A stretch of DNA of 64,000 bases from Bradyrhizobium neotropicale (GCF_001641695.1 NZ_LSEF01000024.1:19803-83802); one strand, 5' to 3'; shown: positions 8,435-18,253, counted from the first letter of the stretch. The notes: generated by a model from the sequence alone, not told the origin. A program made the numbers and translations.

Positions 8435-9733
8435 GTGGCGGGCCGCGCAAATCAAAGGGTTTTGCTGGCGTGCGCGCTGTTGTGCGCCGCAGTATTTCCG
8501 TGCGCCGATTCCTCCCGTCTGAGTGCCGCCGAGAGCCAGCCGCAACCCGCTGTTGCGACGGCGAATTTCCCGATTGCCTCGGGCGCCCGGCTGGCCGGCG
8601 ATGCCAAGCAGACCCGGTTCATCCTCGACCTCGACCAGACCGTCACCTTCCGCGCCTTCACCCTGGCCGACCCGTACCGAGTCGTCGTCGACGTCCCCCA
8701 GATCAATTTTCAGCTGCCGGCCGGCACGGGTGGCGGCGGGCGGGGGCTGGTCAAAGCCTTCCGCTACGGGCTCGTAATGCCGGGCGGGTCGCGAATCGTG
8801 TTCGACCTCGCGGGACCCGCCAAGATCACCAACTCCTACGTGCTCGAGGCGGCTAATGGCCAGCCGGCCCGGCTCGTGCTCGAGCTGGAGGAGGTTGATC
8901 GCACCGCCTTCGTGCAATCGCAGAGCCCGGACAGCCGGCCCGAATTGCGGCCCGCGATCGCCGACGCGCCGCCCGCGACCGTTCCTGCCGCGGCTGCGCC
9001 CCCGGACACGGCACAACAGAAGCCGGCGGACGGGCGCGCCGTGGTGGTGATCGATCCCGGCCATGGCGGCATCGACAACGGAACGCAATCGAGCGGCGAG
9101 AGCGAAAAGAACCTTGTGCTGGCGTTCGGGCTGGCGCTGCGGGACCGGCTGGAAAAGAGCGGAAAATACCGCGTGGTGATGACGCGGGACGACGACACCT
9201 TCATCCCGCTCAACGACCGGGTCAAAATTGCCCGCGGGCTCAAGGCCGCGCTGTTCGTGTCGATCCACGCAGACGCGCTGCCACGCGCCGAGGGCGATGC
9301 CCAGGGCGCGACGATCTACACGCTGTCCGACAAGGCCTCGGACGCCGAGGCCCAGCGTCTGGCGGACGCTGAAAACCGGGCGGACGCGATCGCCGGCTTC
9401 AACCTCGCGGAGGAGCCGACTGACGTTGCGGACATCCTGATCGATCTCACCCAGCGGGAAACACGCACGTTTTCAAACCGTTTTGCCCGATTTCTGATGG
9501 GCGAAATGAAGTCGACGGTGCGGATGCACAAGCATCCGCTCAAGTCTGCCGGATTCCGGGTGCTGAAGGCGCCCGACGTGCCGTCGGTGCTGGTCGAGAT
9601 CGGTTATGTCTCCAACAAGGGCGATCTCGATCACCTCGTCTCCGAGGGCTGGCGGTCCCGCGCCGTGGGCTCGATGGCGCAGGCCATTGACGGGTTTCTG
9701 GCCAAGCGGATGGCCGCGGGGGCAGGGAATTGA
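8435..9733 (+). CDS. amiC: N-acetylmuramoyl-L-alanine amidase (AmiC type)
   Basis: The 432-residue periplasmic enzyme cleaves the amide bond between MurNAc and the stem peptide to split septal peptidoglycan. A signal peptide covers about residues 1-32 (VLLACALLCAAVFPCA). An AMIN domain for septum targeting follows at about 45-150 (TRFILDLDQTVTFRAFTLAD). The Amidase_3 zinc domain spans about 203-425. Zinc ligands are visible in VIDPGHGGIDNG, in the glutamate of GESEKNLVLAF and in FVSIHADAL, and the catalytic glutamate is in VLVEIGYVSN. Start GTG 8435 has GGAGGC 13 bases upstream. PBP1A follows downstream on the same strand, giving a cell-wall gene cluster. Confidence 0.93.
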   Translation: MAGRANQRVLLACALLCAAVFPCADSSRLSAAESQPQPAVATANFPIASGARLAGDAKQTRFILDLDQTVTFRAFTLADPYRVVVDVPQINFQLPAGTGGGGRGLVKAFRYGLVMPGGSRIVFDLAGPAKITNSYVLEAANGQPARLVLELEEVDRTAFVQSQSPDSRPELRPAIADAPPATVPAAAAPPDTAQQKPADGRAVVVIDPGHGGIDNGTQSSGESEKNLVLAFGLALRDRLEKSGKYRVVMTRDDDTFIPLNDRVKIARGLKAALFVSIHADALPRAEGDAQGATIYTLSDKASDAEAQRLADAENRADAIAGFNLAEEPTDVADILIDLTQRETRTFSNRFARFLMGEMKSTVRMHKHPLKSAGFRVLKAPDVPSVLVEIGYVSNKGDLDHLVSEGWRSRAVGSMAQAIDGFLAKRMAAGAGN

Positions 9734-9953
9734 AGAGGGGAAGTTTCGACCGCGCTGTTAAGCCCTAGTTTGGCCACAGCGGGCGCTTTATAAAAACGTG
9801 GCAGGGGGTTCCGGAATCGACGAGAATCCCGCTCGGCTAGCGTCTTTCGGTCCGGCGCCGATGTATTTGAGTAGGCCGGTGAATTCGCGACGTGAGGATG
9901 GCGCCTGTTGGCGGCGCCAAGGGCTGATCCAGGATTGAACGGATAAACAGATA

Positions 9954-12452
9954 ATGCGCTTGCTGGTGCGGTTCATGGGCTTCCTGTTCGCCGCGGGAAC
10001 GGTGTTGTTCCTTGTTGGTGTCGGTGCCGTGGCAGGCCTGATCTGGCATTTCTCCAAGGACTTGCCCGATTACTCTCAGCTTCAGGATTACGAACCGCCG
10101 GTGATGACCCGCGTGCACGCGGTCGACGGCTCGCTGCTCGGCGAATACGCCAAGGAGCGGCGGCTGTATCTGCCGATCCAGGCAGTGCCGAAGCTCGTGA
10201 TCAACGCGTTCCTGGCGGCCGAGGACAAGAATTTCTACGAGCATGGCGGCATCGACTACACAGGCATGGCGCGCGCCGGATTGCTCTATCTCCAGAACTA
10301 CGGCTCCAACCGGCGTCCGCAGGGCGCCTCCACGATTACCCAGCAGGTCGCCAAGAACTTCCTCCTGACCAACGAGGTCTCGTTCGCGCGCAAGATCAAG
10401 GAAGCCTTGCTGGCGATGCGGATCGAGAAGACCTACTCCAAGGACAAGATCCTCGAGCTGTACCTGAACGAAATCTATCTCGGCCTCGGTGCCTACGGCA
10501 TCGCGGCGGCTTCGCTGGTTTATTTCGACAAATCGGTGAACGAGCTCACGATCTCCGAAGCCGCTTATCTTGCGGCGCTGCCGAAGATGCCGGCGACGCT
10601 GCACCCGGTGCGTAACCGCGACCGCGCCATCGAGCGCCGCAATTACGTGATCGACCGTCTCCAGGAGAACGGCTGGATCAAGCAGGCCGATGCCGACAAG
10701 GCGCGCAAGGAGCCGCTGGCCGTCACCAACCGTTCCAACGGCGCCCACACCTTCGCCGGCGAATATTTCGCCGAGGAAGTCCGCCGCGACATCTTCGAGC
10801 GCTATGGCGAGAAGAAGCTCTACGAGGGCGGCCTCTCGGTCCGCACCACGCTCGATCCGAAGATCCAGGTCATGGCGCGCAAGACCATGGTCTCGGGCCT
10901 CGTGAACTATGACGAGCAGCAGGGCTATCGCGGCGCCATGAGCAAGCTCGACATTTCGGGCGATTGGGGCGTGAAGCTCGCCGAGATCAAGTCGCTCTCC
11001 GACATCTCGCCCTGGCGCATGGCGGTGGTGCTGGAAACCAGCGACCAGTCGGCGCGCATCGGCTTCCAGCCGAATCGCGAGCTCGGCGGCGCCGTGAGCA
11101 AGCAGCGCGAGACCGGCATCGTCACGCTCGACGGCGTACGCTGGGCGCGGGCCGCGCAGGGCGCCGCGAAGGGCAAGACGCCGACGGCGGTGTCCCAGGT
11201 GCTGCAGCCCGGTGACGTGATCTATGCCGATCCGCTCTACACCAAGGAGGGACAACCCGTCGAAGGCCAGTACCGGCTGCGGCAGATCCCCGAAGTGTCC
11301 GGCGCGATGGTGGTGATGGACCCGTGGACCGGTCGCGTGCTCGCGATGGTCGGTGGCTTCTCGTTCGACCAGAGCCAGTTCAACCGTGCCACGCAGGCCT
11401 ACCGGCAGCCAGGTTCGTCGTTCAAGCCGATCGTCTACTCGGCCGCGCTCGACAACGGCTATACGCCGTCGACGGTCGTGCTCGACGCGCCGATCGAAAT
11501 CGACCAGGGGCAGGGCGCCGGCGTCTGGCGGCCTGAAAACTTCTCGTCGAACAAATATCAGGGGCCGGTGACGCTACGTAACGCGCTGCGGCAATCGCTC
11601 AACACCGTGACGGTGCGCCTTGCGCAGGACATCGGCATGCCGCTGATCGGCGAATATGCCCGCCGCTTCGGCGTCTATGACGAGTTGCCGAACTATCTCT
11701 CTTACGCGCTCGGCGCCGGCGAGACGACGGCGATGCGCATGGTCACCGCTTATTCGATGCTCGCCAATGGCGGCCGCCGCGTGAAGCCGACGCTGATCGA
11801 CCGCATCCAGGACCGCTATGGCCACACCATCTTCAAGCACGACCAGCGCGAATGCCGTGGCTGCGAGGCGCCGGGGGGCTGGAAGAACCAGAACGAGCCG
11901 CAGCTGATCGACCGCCGCGAGCAGGTGCTGGATTCCATGACCGCGTATCAGATCACCGAGCTGATGGAAGGCGTCGTGCAGGCCGGTACCGCGACCGTCG
12001 TCAAGGAGGTCGGCAAGCCGATCGCCGGCAAGACCGGCACCACCAACGAGGCCAAGGACGCCTGGTTTGTCGGCTTCTCGCCCGACGTCGCCGTGGCGAT
12101 CTACATGGGTTACGACAAGCCGCGTCCGCTCGGCAAAGGCAACGCTGCGACCGGCGGCCATCTGGCAGCTCCGATCGCGCGCGACTTCCTGAAGCTCGCG
12201 CTCGCCGACAAGCCCGCGGTTCCATTCAAGGTGCCGGCCGGCATCAAGCTGGTCCGCGTCGTCGCCAAGACCGGCATGCGCGCGGGTCCCGGTGAGACCG
12301 GCGGAACCATCCTCGAAGCCTTCAAGCCGGGCACCGCGCCGCCGGATAACTACTCCGTCATCGGCGTTGCCGACGCCGACGGGCGCGTGCCGCAGCAGCC
12401 GCCGCCGGATTCCGGCTTCTTCATGCGTCCGGGCACCGGCGGGCTGTACTAG
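9954..12452 (+). CDS. mrcA: Penicillin-binding protein 1A (bifunctional transglycosylase/transpeptidase)
   Basis: This 832-residue class A PBP polymerises and cross-links peptidoglycan. An N-terminal membrane anchor lies at about residues 5-28. The GT51 transglycosylase domain (about 45-235) has the catalytic EDKNFYEHGG and GASTITQQVAKN motifs. An OB-like insert of about 290-430 is typical of PBP1A. The transpeptidase domain carries SSFK with nucleophile S488, SLN at 548-550 and KTGT at 693-696. The tail is rich in Pro and Gly. Its length matches the family (about 800-850). It follows amiC after 220 bp and probably has its own promoter. Sometimes named ponA in rhizobia. Confidence 0.95.
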   Translation: MRLLVRFMGFLFAAGTVLFLVGVGAVAGLIWHFSKDLPDYSQLQDYEPPVMTRVHAVDGSLLGEYAKERRLYLPIQAVPKLVINAFLAAEDKNFYEHGGIDYTGMARAGLLYLQNYGSNRRPQGASTITQQVAKNFLLTNEVSFARKIKEALLAMRIEKTYSKDKILELYLNEIYLGLGAYGIAAASLVYFDKSVNELTISEAAYLAALPKMPATLHPVRNRDRAIERRNYVIDRLQENGWIKQADADKARKEPLAVTNRSNGAHTFAGEYFAEEVRRDIFERYGEKKLYEGGLSVRTTLDPKIQVMARKTMVSGLVNYDEQQGYRGAMSKLDISGDWGVKLAEIKSLSDISPWRMAVVLETSDQSARIGFQPNRELGGAVSKQRETGIVTLDGVRWARAAQGAAKGKTPTAVSQVLQPGDVIYADPLYTKEGQPVEGQYRLRQIPEVSGAMVVMDPWTGRVLAMVGGFSFDQSQFNRATQAYRQPGSSFKPIVYSAALDNGYTPSTVVLDAPIEIDQGQGAGVWRPENFSSNKYQGPVTLRNALRQSLNTVTVRLAQDIGMPLIGEYARRFGVYDELPNYLSYALGAGETTAMRMVTAYSMLANGGRRVKPTLIDRIQDRYGHTIFKHDQRECRGCEAPGGWKNQNEPQLIDRREQVLDSMTAYQITELMEGVVQAGTATVVKEVGKPIAGKTGTTNEAKDAWFVGFSPDVAVAIYMGYDKPRPLGKGNAATGGHLAAPIARDFLKLALADKPAVPFKVPAGIKLVRVVAKTGMRAGPGETGGTILEAFKPGTAPPDNYSVIGVADADGRVPQQPPPDSGFFMRPGTGGLY

Positions 12453-12557
12453 GCCTGGAATAAGACCCGCGATCCAAAGCTCCGGCGGTTGCGCTTTGCA
12501 GCCGCCGCCGCTACATCCCCATCTGCGCGATGACTTATCGCGCTTTATTTTTTGTTT

Positions 12558-12606
12558 GCGCATGATCTTTTCGGGAAATCGCTGCACACTTTCCCGGATC
12601 ATGCGC
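12558..12606. repeat. 49-bp palindromic intergenic repeat, copy 2
   Basis: Same 49-bp architecture as 2480-2528. Outer arms are GCGCATGAT and ATCATGCGC, inner arms CGGGAAA and TTTCCCG, loop TCGCTGCACAC. Relative to copy 1 one base pair in each stem has changed on both sides, so pairing is kept. It lies between mrcA and prfB. Confidence 0.85.
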
Positions 12607-12644
12607 CAGCACGCGGGAACAATTCCGCGAGACCAGAGAGCGAC

Positions 12645-13776
12645 ATGCGCGCCGAAATCGAACGGTTGGTAGAAGAGATCAAGCAGTCAGTCGGGCTGCT
12701 GAGGAGGCATCTTTGACGTCGAGAAATCGACGGCGCGCCTCGCTGAGCTGAACAAGCTCGCAGAAGATCCCAACCTCTGGAACGATCCCCAGAAAGCCCA
12801 GAAACTGATGCAGGAGCGCACCTCGCTGGAGGATGCGCTGTCGGGCATCGGCAAGGTCGAGCAGGAGCTCGAAGACGACGTCGGCATGATCGAGCTCGGC
12901 GAGGCCGAGGGCGATGAAGGCGTCGTGGCCGAGGCCGAAGCTGCGCTGAAGAACCTGAAGAAGGAAGTGGCGCGGCGCGAGCTCGAGGCGTTGCTCTCGG
13001 GCGAGGCCGACCGCTTCGATTCCTATCTCGAAGTCCACGCCGGCGCCGGCGGCACCGAGAGCCAGGACTGGGCGCAGATGCTGCTCCGCATGTACACGCG
13101 CTGGGCCGAAACCCACGGCTTCAAGGTCGAGGTGCTCGAAGAGTCCGACGGCGAAGAGGCTGGCATCAAGTCCGCGACCATCCAGGTCTCCGGCCACAAC
13201 GCTTATGGCTGGCTGAAGACGGAGGCCGGCGTGCACCGCCTCGTGCGCATCTCGCCGTTCGATTCCAACGCGCGCCGGCACACCTCGTTCTCGAGCGTTC
13301 AGGTGTTCCCGGTCATCGACGACAGCATCAAGATCGACATCAAGGAATCCGACGTCCGCGTCGATACCATGCGTTCGGGCGGCGCCGGCGGCCAGCACGT
13401 CAACAAGACCGAATCGGCGGTGCGCCTGACGCATATCCCGTCCGGCATCGCCGTGGTCTGCCAGGCCGGCCGCTCCCAGCACAAGAACCGGGCGCAGGCC
13501 TGGGACATGCTGCGCGCGCGGCTGTACGAGATCGAGCTGAAGAAGCGCGAGGAGAAGGCCGCCGCCGACCAGGCCGCCAAGACCGATATCGGCTGGGGCC
13601 ACCAGATCCGCTCCTACGTGCTGCAGCCCTATCAGATGGTGAAGGATTTGCGCACGGGCGTGCAGACCTCCGACACCTCGGGCGTGCTTGGCGGCGACCT
13701 CGACGAGTTCATGGCCGCGACGCTGGCGCAGCGTGCCTTCGGCACCACGGCCGGCGAGATCGAGGACGTGGACTAG
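12645..13776 (+). CDS. prfB: Peptide chain release factor 2, with programmed +1 frameshift
   Basis: RF2 terminates translation at UGA and UAA. The gene is read as 12645-12713 then 12715-13776, giving 376 residues. The first frame ([20 protein letters not shown]...) ends at CTT TGA (12711-12716). Directly upstream is an internal Shine-Dalgarno AGGAGG (12702-12707), spaced by one codon from CTT TGA C exactly as in E. coli. Skipping T12714 restores the frame at GAC GTC GAG. The tripeptide anticodon-like SPF ([11 protein letters not shown]) and the GGQ hydrolysis motif ([16 protein letters not shown]) are present. The shift is autoregulatory: low RF2 lets the ribosome pause at UGA and slip. The next gene starts 2 bp after the stop. 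Confidence 0.96.
12702..12717 (+). promoter_or_regulatory. prfB +1 frameshift site
   Basis: AGGAGG-CAT-CTT-TGA-C: a Shine-Dalgarno-like stimulator three bases before the slippery CTT followed by an in-frame UGA and C. It matches the classical RF2 autoregulatory frameshift signal base for base except for AGGAGG in place of AGGGGG and CAT in place of TAT. Confidence 0.95.
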
Positions 13777-13778
13777 CC

Positions 13779-14663
13779 ATGCCCCGCGTCGCCTTCATCG
13801 GACTGGGGCGAATGGGCCATGGCATGGCTGGCCGCTATCTCGATGCCGGCTTCACGGTGACGCTCTGGAATCGCAGCAAGGCGAAAGCCGAAGACCTGAT
13901 CGCGCGCGGCGCGCATTGGGCGACTTCGCCGGAGGACGCCGCGATCGATGCCGATGCCGTGGTGACCATGGTCGCCGACGACGAAGCCTCGCGCGCGATC
14001 TGGCTCGGCCCCAAGGGCGCGGCCAAGACGGCGAAGGCCGGCACGATCGCGATCGAATGCTCCACGGTCTCGTACGATCATGCGCGCGAGATGGCTCGCG
14101 AGCTCAACGGCCGCGGCCTCATCTACATCGATTGTCCGGTGACGGGATTGCCGGATGCGGCAGCTAGTGGAAAGCTGACACTGCTGGTCGGTGCTGACCC
14201 CGCCGATCTCGAACGTGCGCAGCCTTATCTCGCGCCGATCGGTTCGACCATCCGCCATTTCGGCGCGGTCGGCTCCGGCACGGTCTACAAGCTCATCAAC
14301 AATCTCATGGGCGCGATCCAGATCGCAGGCCTCGCCGAAGGGCTCGCGATCGCCGAGCAGGCCGGGCTCGACATGAATCTCGTGCTGGAGTCGATCCAGG
14401 CCGGCGTCGCCGCCAGTCCCCAGGTGCAGCGCCACTCCAAGCGCATGGTCGCCCGCGACTTCAGCGGCGCGACCTTCACCTCGGCGCTGCGGCACAAGGA
14501 TGCCGCCTACGCCGTGAAGCTTGCCGAAACTCTGCTGGCGGGCAAGCCGTTGGTCGCGCGCGCCGCCGTCGAGTCCTACGCGCGAGCGAAAGCCGCGATG
14601 CCGGACGACGATGAAGGCAGGATGATCGAACTGGTCTCGCAACCGAAGACGAAGACCTCCTAG
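13779..14663 (+). CDS. NAD(P)-dependent beta-hydroxyacid dehydrogenase
   Basis: The 294-residue protein belongs to the 3-hydroxyisobutyrate / 6-phosphogluconate dehydrogenase-like superfamily. The N-terminal Rossmann motif is FIGLGRMGHGMAGRYLDAGF (residues 5-24) with NRS following beta2, which suggests NADP preference. The substrate loop is DCPVTGLPDAAASGKLTLLVG and the catalytic lysine lies in GTVYKLINNLM. Family members reduce short beta-hydroxyacid semialdehydes such as tartronate, succinic or methylmalonate semialdehyde; which one cannot be told. It starts 2 bp after prfB and 14 bp before an EamA permease, so the three genes are probably cotranscribed, with no obvious functional link. Confidence 0.85.
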   Translation: MPRVAFIGLGRMGHGMAGRYLDAGFTVTLWNRSKAKAEDLIARGAHWATSPEDAAIDADAVVTMVADDEASRAIWLGPKGAAKTAKAGTIAIECSTVSYDHAREMARELNGRGLIYIDCPVTGLPDAAASGKLTLLVGADPADLERAQPYLAPIGSTIRHFGAVGSGTVYKLINNLMGAIQIAGLAEGLAIAEQAGLDMNLVLESIQAGVAASPQVQRHSKRMVARDFSGATFTSALRHKDAAYAVKLAETLLAGKPLVARAAVESYARAKAAMPDDDEGRMIELVSQPKTKTS

Positions 14664-14677
14664 CCGGTCGAGGTGAC

Positions 14678-15541
14678 ATGGGGCAGCCACGGTCGGAACG
14701 CGGTCTTGGCATTGCCCTCGTCGTCGCCGCCGCAATTGCCTGGAGCACGGCGCCGTTCTTCACGCGCCTGCTCCCCTTCGATCCCTGGACCATCCTGTTC
14801 TGGCGCGGGCTGTTCGGCGGCTGCCTGATCGTGGTGTTTCTTGTGCTGCTGCAGGGGCGTGGCGGGCTGCGCCAGCTGGTGGCACCGGGACGGGGCGGCT
14901 GGCTCGTCGCGTCATTGTCGACGCTCGGCATGATCTCGTTCATCCCCGCGCTTCAGATGACCAAGGTGATGAACGTGGCGGTTCTGATCGCCACGCAACC
15001 GTTCGTCGCGGCCGCGCTGGCGTGGCTGTGGCTCGGCGAAGCCGCGAAATGGCGCACGCTGATCGCGAGCCTGGTCGCCCTTGCCGGCGTGGTCATCACA
15101 GTCGGCGGTATCGAAGCCGCCGCTGACATCAGTGGAGTTGCCCTCGGCTGCGTGATGGTGCTCGCCATATCCGCCATGACGGTCGTCATTCGGCGACACC
15201 GGGAGACGTCGATGGTGGCCGCGGCCGCGCTGTCGAATTTCCTGGGAAGTCTCGTCAGCCTGCCGTTCGCCCGTGACATCGCCCATGTCGGCGGCAACAA
15301 CCTTGCGATTCTCGCGATGTTTGGCTGCTTTCAGGTCGCGCTCGGCCTGACGTTCTACATGCTCGGCTCGCGCTTCCTGCCCTCGAGCCAGGCCTCCCTG
15401 ATCGCGACACTGGAAACGCCGCTGATGCCGTTCTGGGTGTGGGTTGCCTTCAGCGAAGTGCCTGCCGTCCATGCGCTGATCGGGGGAGCGTTGGTGATCG
15501 GAGCGGTTGTCGCCGATATCGCCGGAGATGCGCGGAAGTGA
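14678..15541 (+). CDS. EamA/DMT-family permease
   Basis: The 287-residue inner-membrane protein has ten predicted hydrophobic helices in two EamA halves. The first half includes WSTAPFFTRLLPFDPWTILF and the second includes GSRFLPSSQASLIATLETPL, with the conserved ExPL-type motif near helix 9. Such drug/metabolite transporters export amino acids or other small metabolites; the substrate is not predictable. It starts at ATG 14678, 14 bp behind the dehydrogenase gene. Confidence 0.85.
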   Translation: MGQPRSERGLGIALVVAAAIAWSTAPFFTRLLPFDPWTILFWRGLFGGCLIVVFLVLLQGRGGLRQLVAPGRGGWLVASLSTLGMISFIPALQMTKVMNVAVLIATQPFVAAALAWLWLGEAAKWRTLIASLVALAGVVITVGGIEAAADISGVALGCVMVLAISAMTVVIRRHRETSMVAAAALSNFLGSLVSLPFARDIAHVGGNNLAILAMFGCFQVALGLTFYMLGSRFLPSSQASLIATLETPLMPFWVWVAFSEVPAVHALIGGALVIGAVVADIAGDARK

Positions 15542-15727
15542 TCGCAGCGCAGTGCTCGTGATTGACGGGCGCGTGCTGAGGCTGTCGCGGACGCTCGCGT
15601 AAGTTCTCAATCCTGGTGGGCCCTTGAGCCGCGCCGTTTCACCCCGCGGAAAATCGAACCGCTTGCCAGCCTGACGCCTCCTTGCGACACTCTCTGCAAA
15701 ACAAGACTACAAAACAGGGAGAGAACG

Positions 15728-16963
15728 ATGCCGGGTCGTTGCGAAAGCCTTGCTGCCCTCGCCATGCTTGTTGCCGGAGTGCTCGCCACGACACCGGCCT
15801 CGGCGCAGAAGAAATACGACCCCGGCGCCAGCGACACCGAAATCAAGATCGGCAACATCATGCCCTATAGCGGGCCGGCGTCCTCCTATGGCGTGATCGG
15901 CAAGACCGAGGCCGCGTTCTTTGGGATGATCAACGATCAGGGCGGAATCAACGGACGCAAGATCAACTTCATCAGCTACGACGACGCCTATTCTCCGCCG
16001 AAGGCGATCGAGCAGGCGCGCAAGCTCGTCGAGAGCGACGAGGTGCTGCTGATCTTCCAGTCGCTCGGCACGCCCTCGAATTCCGCGATCATGAAGTACA
16101 TGAACGCCAAGAAAGTGCCGCAGCTCTTCGTTGCATCCGGCGGCACCAAGTTCGGAGACCCGAAGAACTTCCCCTGGACCATGGGATTCCAGCCCAACTA
16201 CCAGAGCGAGGGGCGGATCTACGCAAAGTACATTCGCGACAACTTCCCGAACGGCAAGATCGCGGTGTTCTGGCAGAACGACGATGCAGGCAAGGACCAG
16301 TTCAAGGGCCTGAAGGACGGGCTCGGCGACAAGGCGAGCATGATCATCGCCGACAAGTCCTACGAAGTGAGCGATCCCTCGATCGACTCGCAGATCGTCG
16401 CCCTGCACGATTCCGGCGCCGACATCTTCTTCTCTTGGGCTGCGCCAAAAGGCTCGGCGCAAGCGATCCGGAAGGTCGGCGAGCTCGGCTGGAAACCGAA
16501 GTTCTTCCTCGCCAACACCGCGACCTCGGTTGCCTCGGTGCTGAAGCCCGCCGGGCTCGAATATTCCAAGGACATCATCTCGACGGTCTATCTGAAAGAC
16601 CCGACCGATCCGACCTGGGACAAGGATCCCGCGGTGGTGAAATGGCGGGAATTCATGGACAAGTACTATCCCGAGGGCGACAAGGCCAATGCCAACAATA
16701 TCTACGGCTATGTCCAGGCCGAGGCGATGGTGCAGGTCCTGAAGCAGTGCGGCGACAATCTCACCCGCGAGAACGTCATGAAGCAGGCCGCCAACCTGAA
16801 GAACTTCCACACCGATCTGATGCTGCCGGGCATCATGGTCAACACCTCGCCGGACGATTATTTCCCGATCGAGCAGATGCAGCTGATGCGCTTCAACGGG
16901 CAGGCCTGGGAGCTGTTCGGCGACGTCATCACCGGCGAGGTCGGGCACGAACGCAGCCAGTAG
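15728..16963 (+). CDS. Branched-chain-amino-acid-type ABC transporter substrate-binding protein
   Basis: The 411-residue periplasmic protein has a Sec signal peptide at about residues 1-26 ending ASA. A type I periplasmic-binding fold (Peripla_BP_6, LivK family) follows: DTEIKIGNIMPYSGPASSYG, then GGINGRKINFISYDDAYSPP. Rhizobia carry very many such proteins for amino acids, aromatic acids and amides, so the ligand is open. GGGAGAG lies just before ATG 15728. No permease or ATPase genes adjoin it, making it an orphan binding protein. It converges with no gap on the O-antigen-ligase gene (stop codons are adjacent at 16963/16964). Confidence 0.9.
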   Translation: MPGRCESLAALAMLVAGVLATTPASAQKKYDPGASDTEIKIGNIMPYSGPASSYGVIGKTEAAFFGMINDQGGINGRKINFISYDDAYSPPKAIEQARKLVESDEVLLIFQSLGTPSNSAIMKYMNAKKVPQLFVASGGTKFGDPKNFPWTMGFQPNYQSEGRIYAKYIRDNFPNGKIAVFWQNDDAGKDQFKGLKDGLGDKASMIIADKSYEVSDPSIDSQIVALHDSGADIFFSWAAPKGSAQAIRKVGELGWKPKFFLANTATSVASVLKPAGLEYSKDIISTVYLKDPTDPTWDKDPAVVKWREFMDKYYPEGDKANANNIYGYVQAEAMVQVLKQCGDNLTRENVMKQAANLKNFHTDLMLPGIMVNTSPDDYFPIEQMQLMRFNGQAWELFGDVITGEVGHERSQ

Positions 16964-18244
16964 TCACCATGCGGCGTTGTTTCCGCGTTCGGCATTGGCG
17001 CGCAGCGACATGCCGCCGGCAACGCCGATGCCGAGGACATACATCCAGCCCTCGTGGAAATCGAACAGATGCGAGTTCAGAAGCGAGCTCGCGATGTTCT
17101 GCACGACGATAACGAGGCCGATCCAAGCCGCAAGACCTTCGCCCGTGAACAGGCGAAGGTGGGCCAACCACATCGCGTAGAGCAGGGCGACGCCGATCAG
17201 GCCCCACTGCACGGCGACATTGAGGGTCTGGTTGTGGGGATTACTGACGATCTCTGCGCCGAGGCCGCTCGCGCCCACCGCGGCGCGCTCGAACTGCCGC
17301 TTGATCGAGCCCGTGCCGTGCCCGAAAAGCGGCGCCTCGATGAAGGCGAGGGTCGACTTGCGCCAATAGGTCAGGCGCTGCGCGGTCGAGGCGCGGCTGA
17401 TGTCCTCATGGCCGTGCTGATACTCGACATAAATGTCGGTGATGCGCTGGCGCAGATAAGGCGAGGCCGTCCAGGCCAGCGCGCTAGCGGCAACGGCGCC
17501 CGCGAGCAGGAACAGCGCTGCGCGGCGGCTGAGGTGGCGCCAGGCGAACAGAACCAGCAGGACCGCGATGCAGACCAGCGCCGTGCGCGCCGAGGCAACG
17601 AAGACCATGTTGGTGAGGAACAACAGGATTAGCGCAAGGCAGGTGAGCATTGCGGCGACCTGCCGCGCGCGCCAGAAGCCCAGCGCGGGCAGCGCGAGTG
17701 CAAAGGCGCAGAGGGTGAACTCCTGGCTCTGGTCAATGTAGTTCTTGACGGGAACGCCGGCCGACGCGGTCACAGTGATCTTCCAGGCAGGATGGAGCAG
17801 CACCAGCCAGGAGAAGATCGCGAGCAGCGCGCAGGAGCCGAGAAAAGCAAGAAAAACCCACGTGCCGCGCTCCGATCGCCTGAAGTGATAGAGCAGCGGC
17901 GGGATCAGCACGAGCTTTGCCACCGGCTTGATCGCATGCAGCCGGTCCGCCCATGCGCCATCCGACCAGAGCGTGCCGACGACGGCGAGCAGCAGGAAGG
18001 CAAAGGGCAGGGCGAAGGCAGGCTTGGCGAGACTGCGCGCGTAGTCGCGCCAGTCGATCGTCGGCGTCACCGCAAGCAGCCAGAGTCCGGTGAAGATCGC
18101 CGGCACCGTGGTCGACCAGGGCAGCGAGGCCGCGATGAGGGCGGCGAGGAAATCAGCGGTTCGGACCAGCGAGGTCTGGTCCCTCCGGGCCGGCCATCGC
18201 CGGGGTGCGGCCGGGCCGGACCATGCCGCGGGTTCGGCTGTCAT
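16964..18244 (-). CDS. O-antigen ligase / polymerase-like membrane protein
   Basis: The 426-residue polytopic protein has about ten to twelve hydrophobic segments. A long periplasmic loop carries EDISRASTAQRLTYWRKS, APLFGHGTGSIKRQF and the conserved NPHNQTLNVAVQWG. The PHN/H motif and the G-x-G near it mark the Wzy_C domain of WaaL ligases and Wzy polymerases, which act at the periplasmic face on undecaprenyl-linked glycans. It is the last gene of the leftward polysaccharide operon and starts 9 bp after the glycosyltransferase stop. With an ABC export system beside it, ligation of an exported glycan is more likely than Wzy polymerisation, but this is inference. Confidence 0.85.
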   Translation of the reverse strand: MTAEPAAWSGPAAPRRWPARRDQTSLVRTADFLAALIAASLPWSTTVPAIFTGLWLLAVTPTIDWRDYARSLAKPAFALPFAFLLLAVVGTLWSDGAWADRLHAIKPVAKLVLIPPLLYHFRRSERGTWVFLAFLGSCALLAIFSWLVLLHPAWKITVTASAGVPVKNYIDQSQEFTLCAFALALPALGFWRARQVAAMLTCLALILLFLTNMVFVASARTALVCIAVLLVLFAWRHLSRRAALFLLAGAVAASALAWTASPYLRQRITDIYVEYQHGHEDISRASTAQRLTYWRKSTLAFIEAPLFGHGTGSIKRQFERAAVGASGLGAEIVSNPHNQTLNVAVQWGLIGVALLYAMWLAHLRLFTGEGLAAWIGLVIVVQNIASSLLNSHLFDFHEGWMYVLGIGVAGGMSLRANAERGNNAAW

Positions 18245-18253
18245 GACGAAGTG

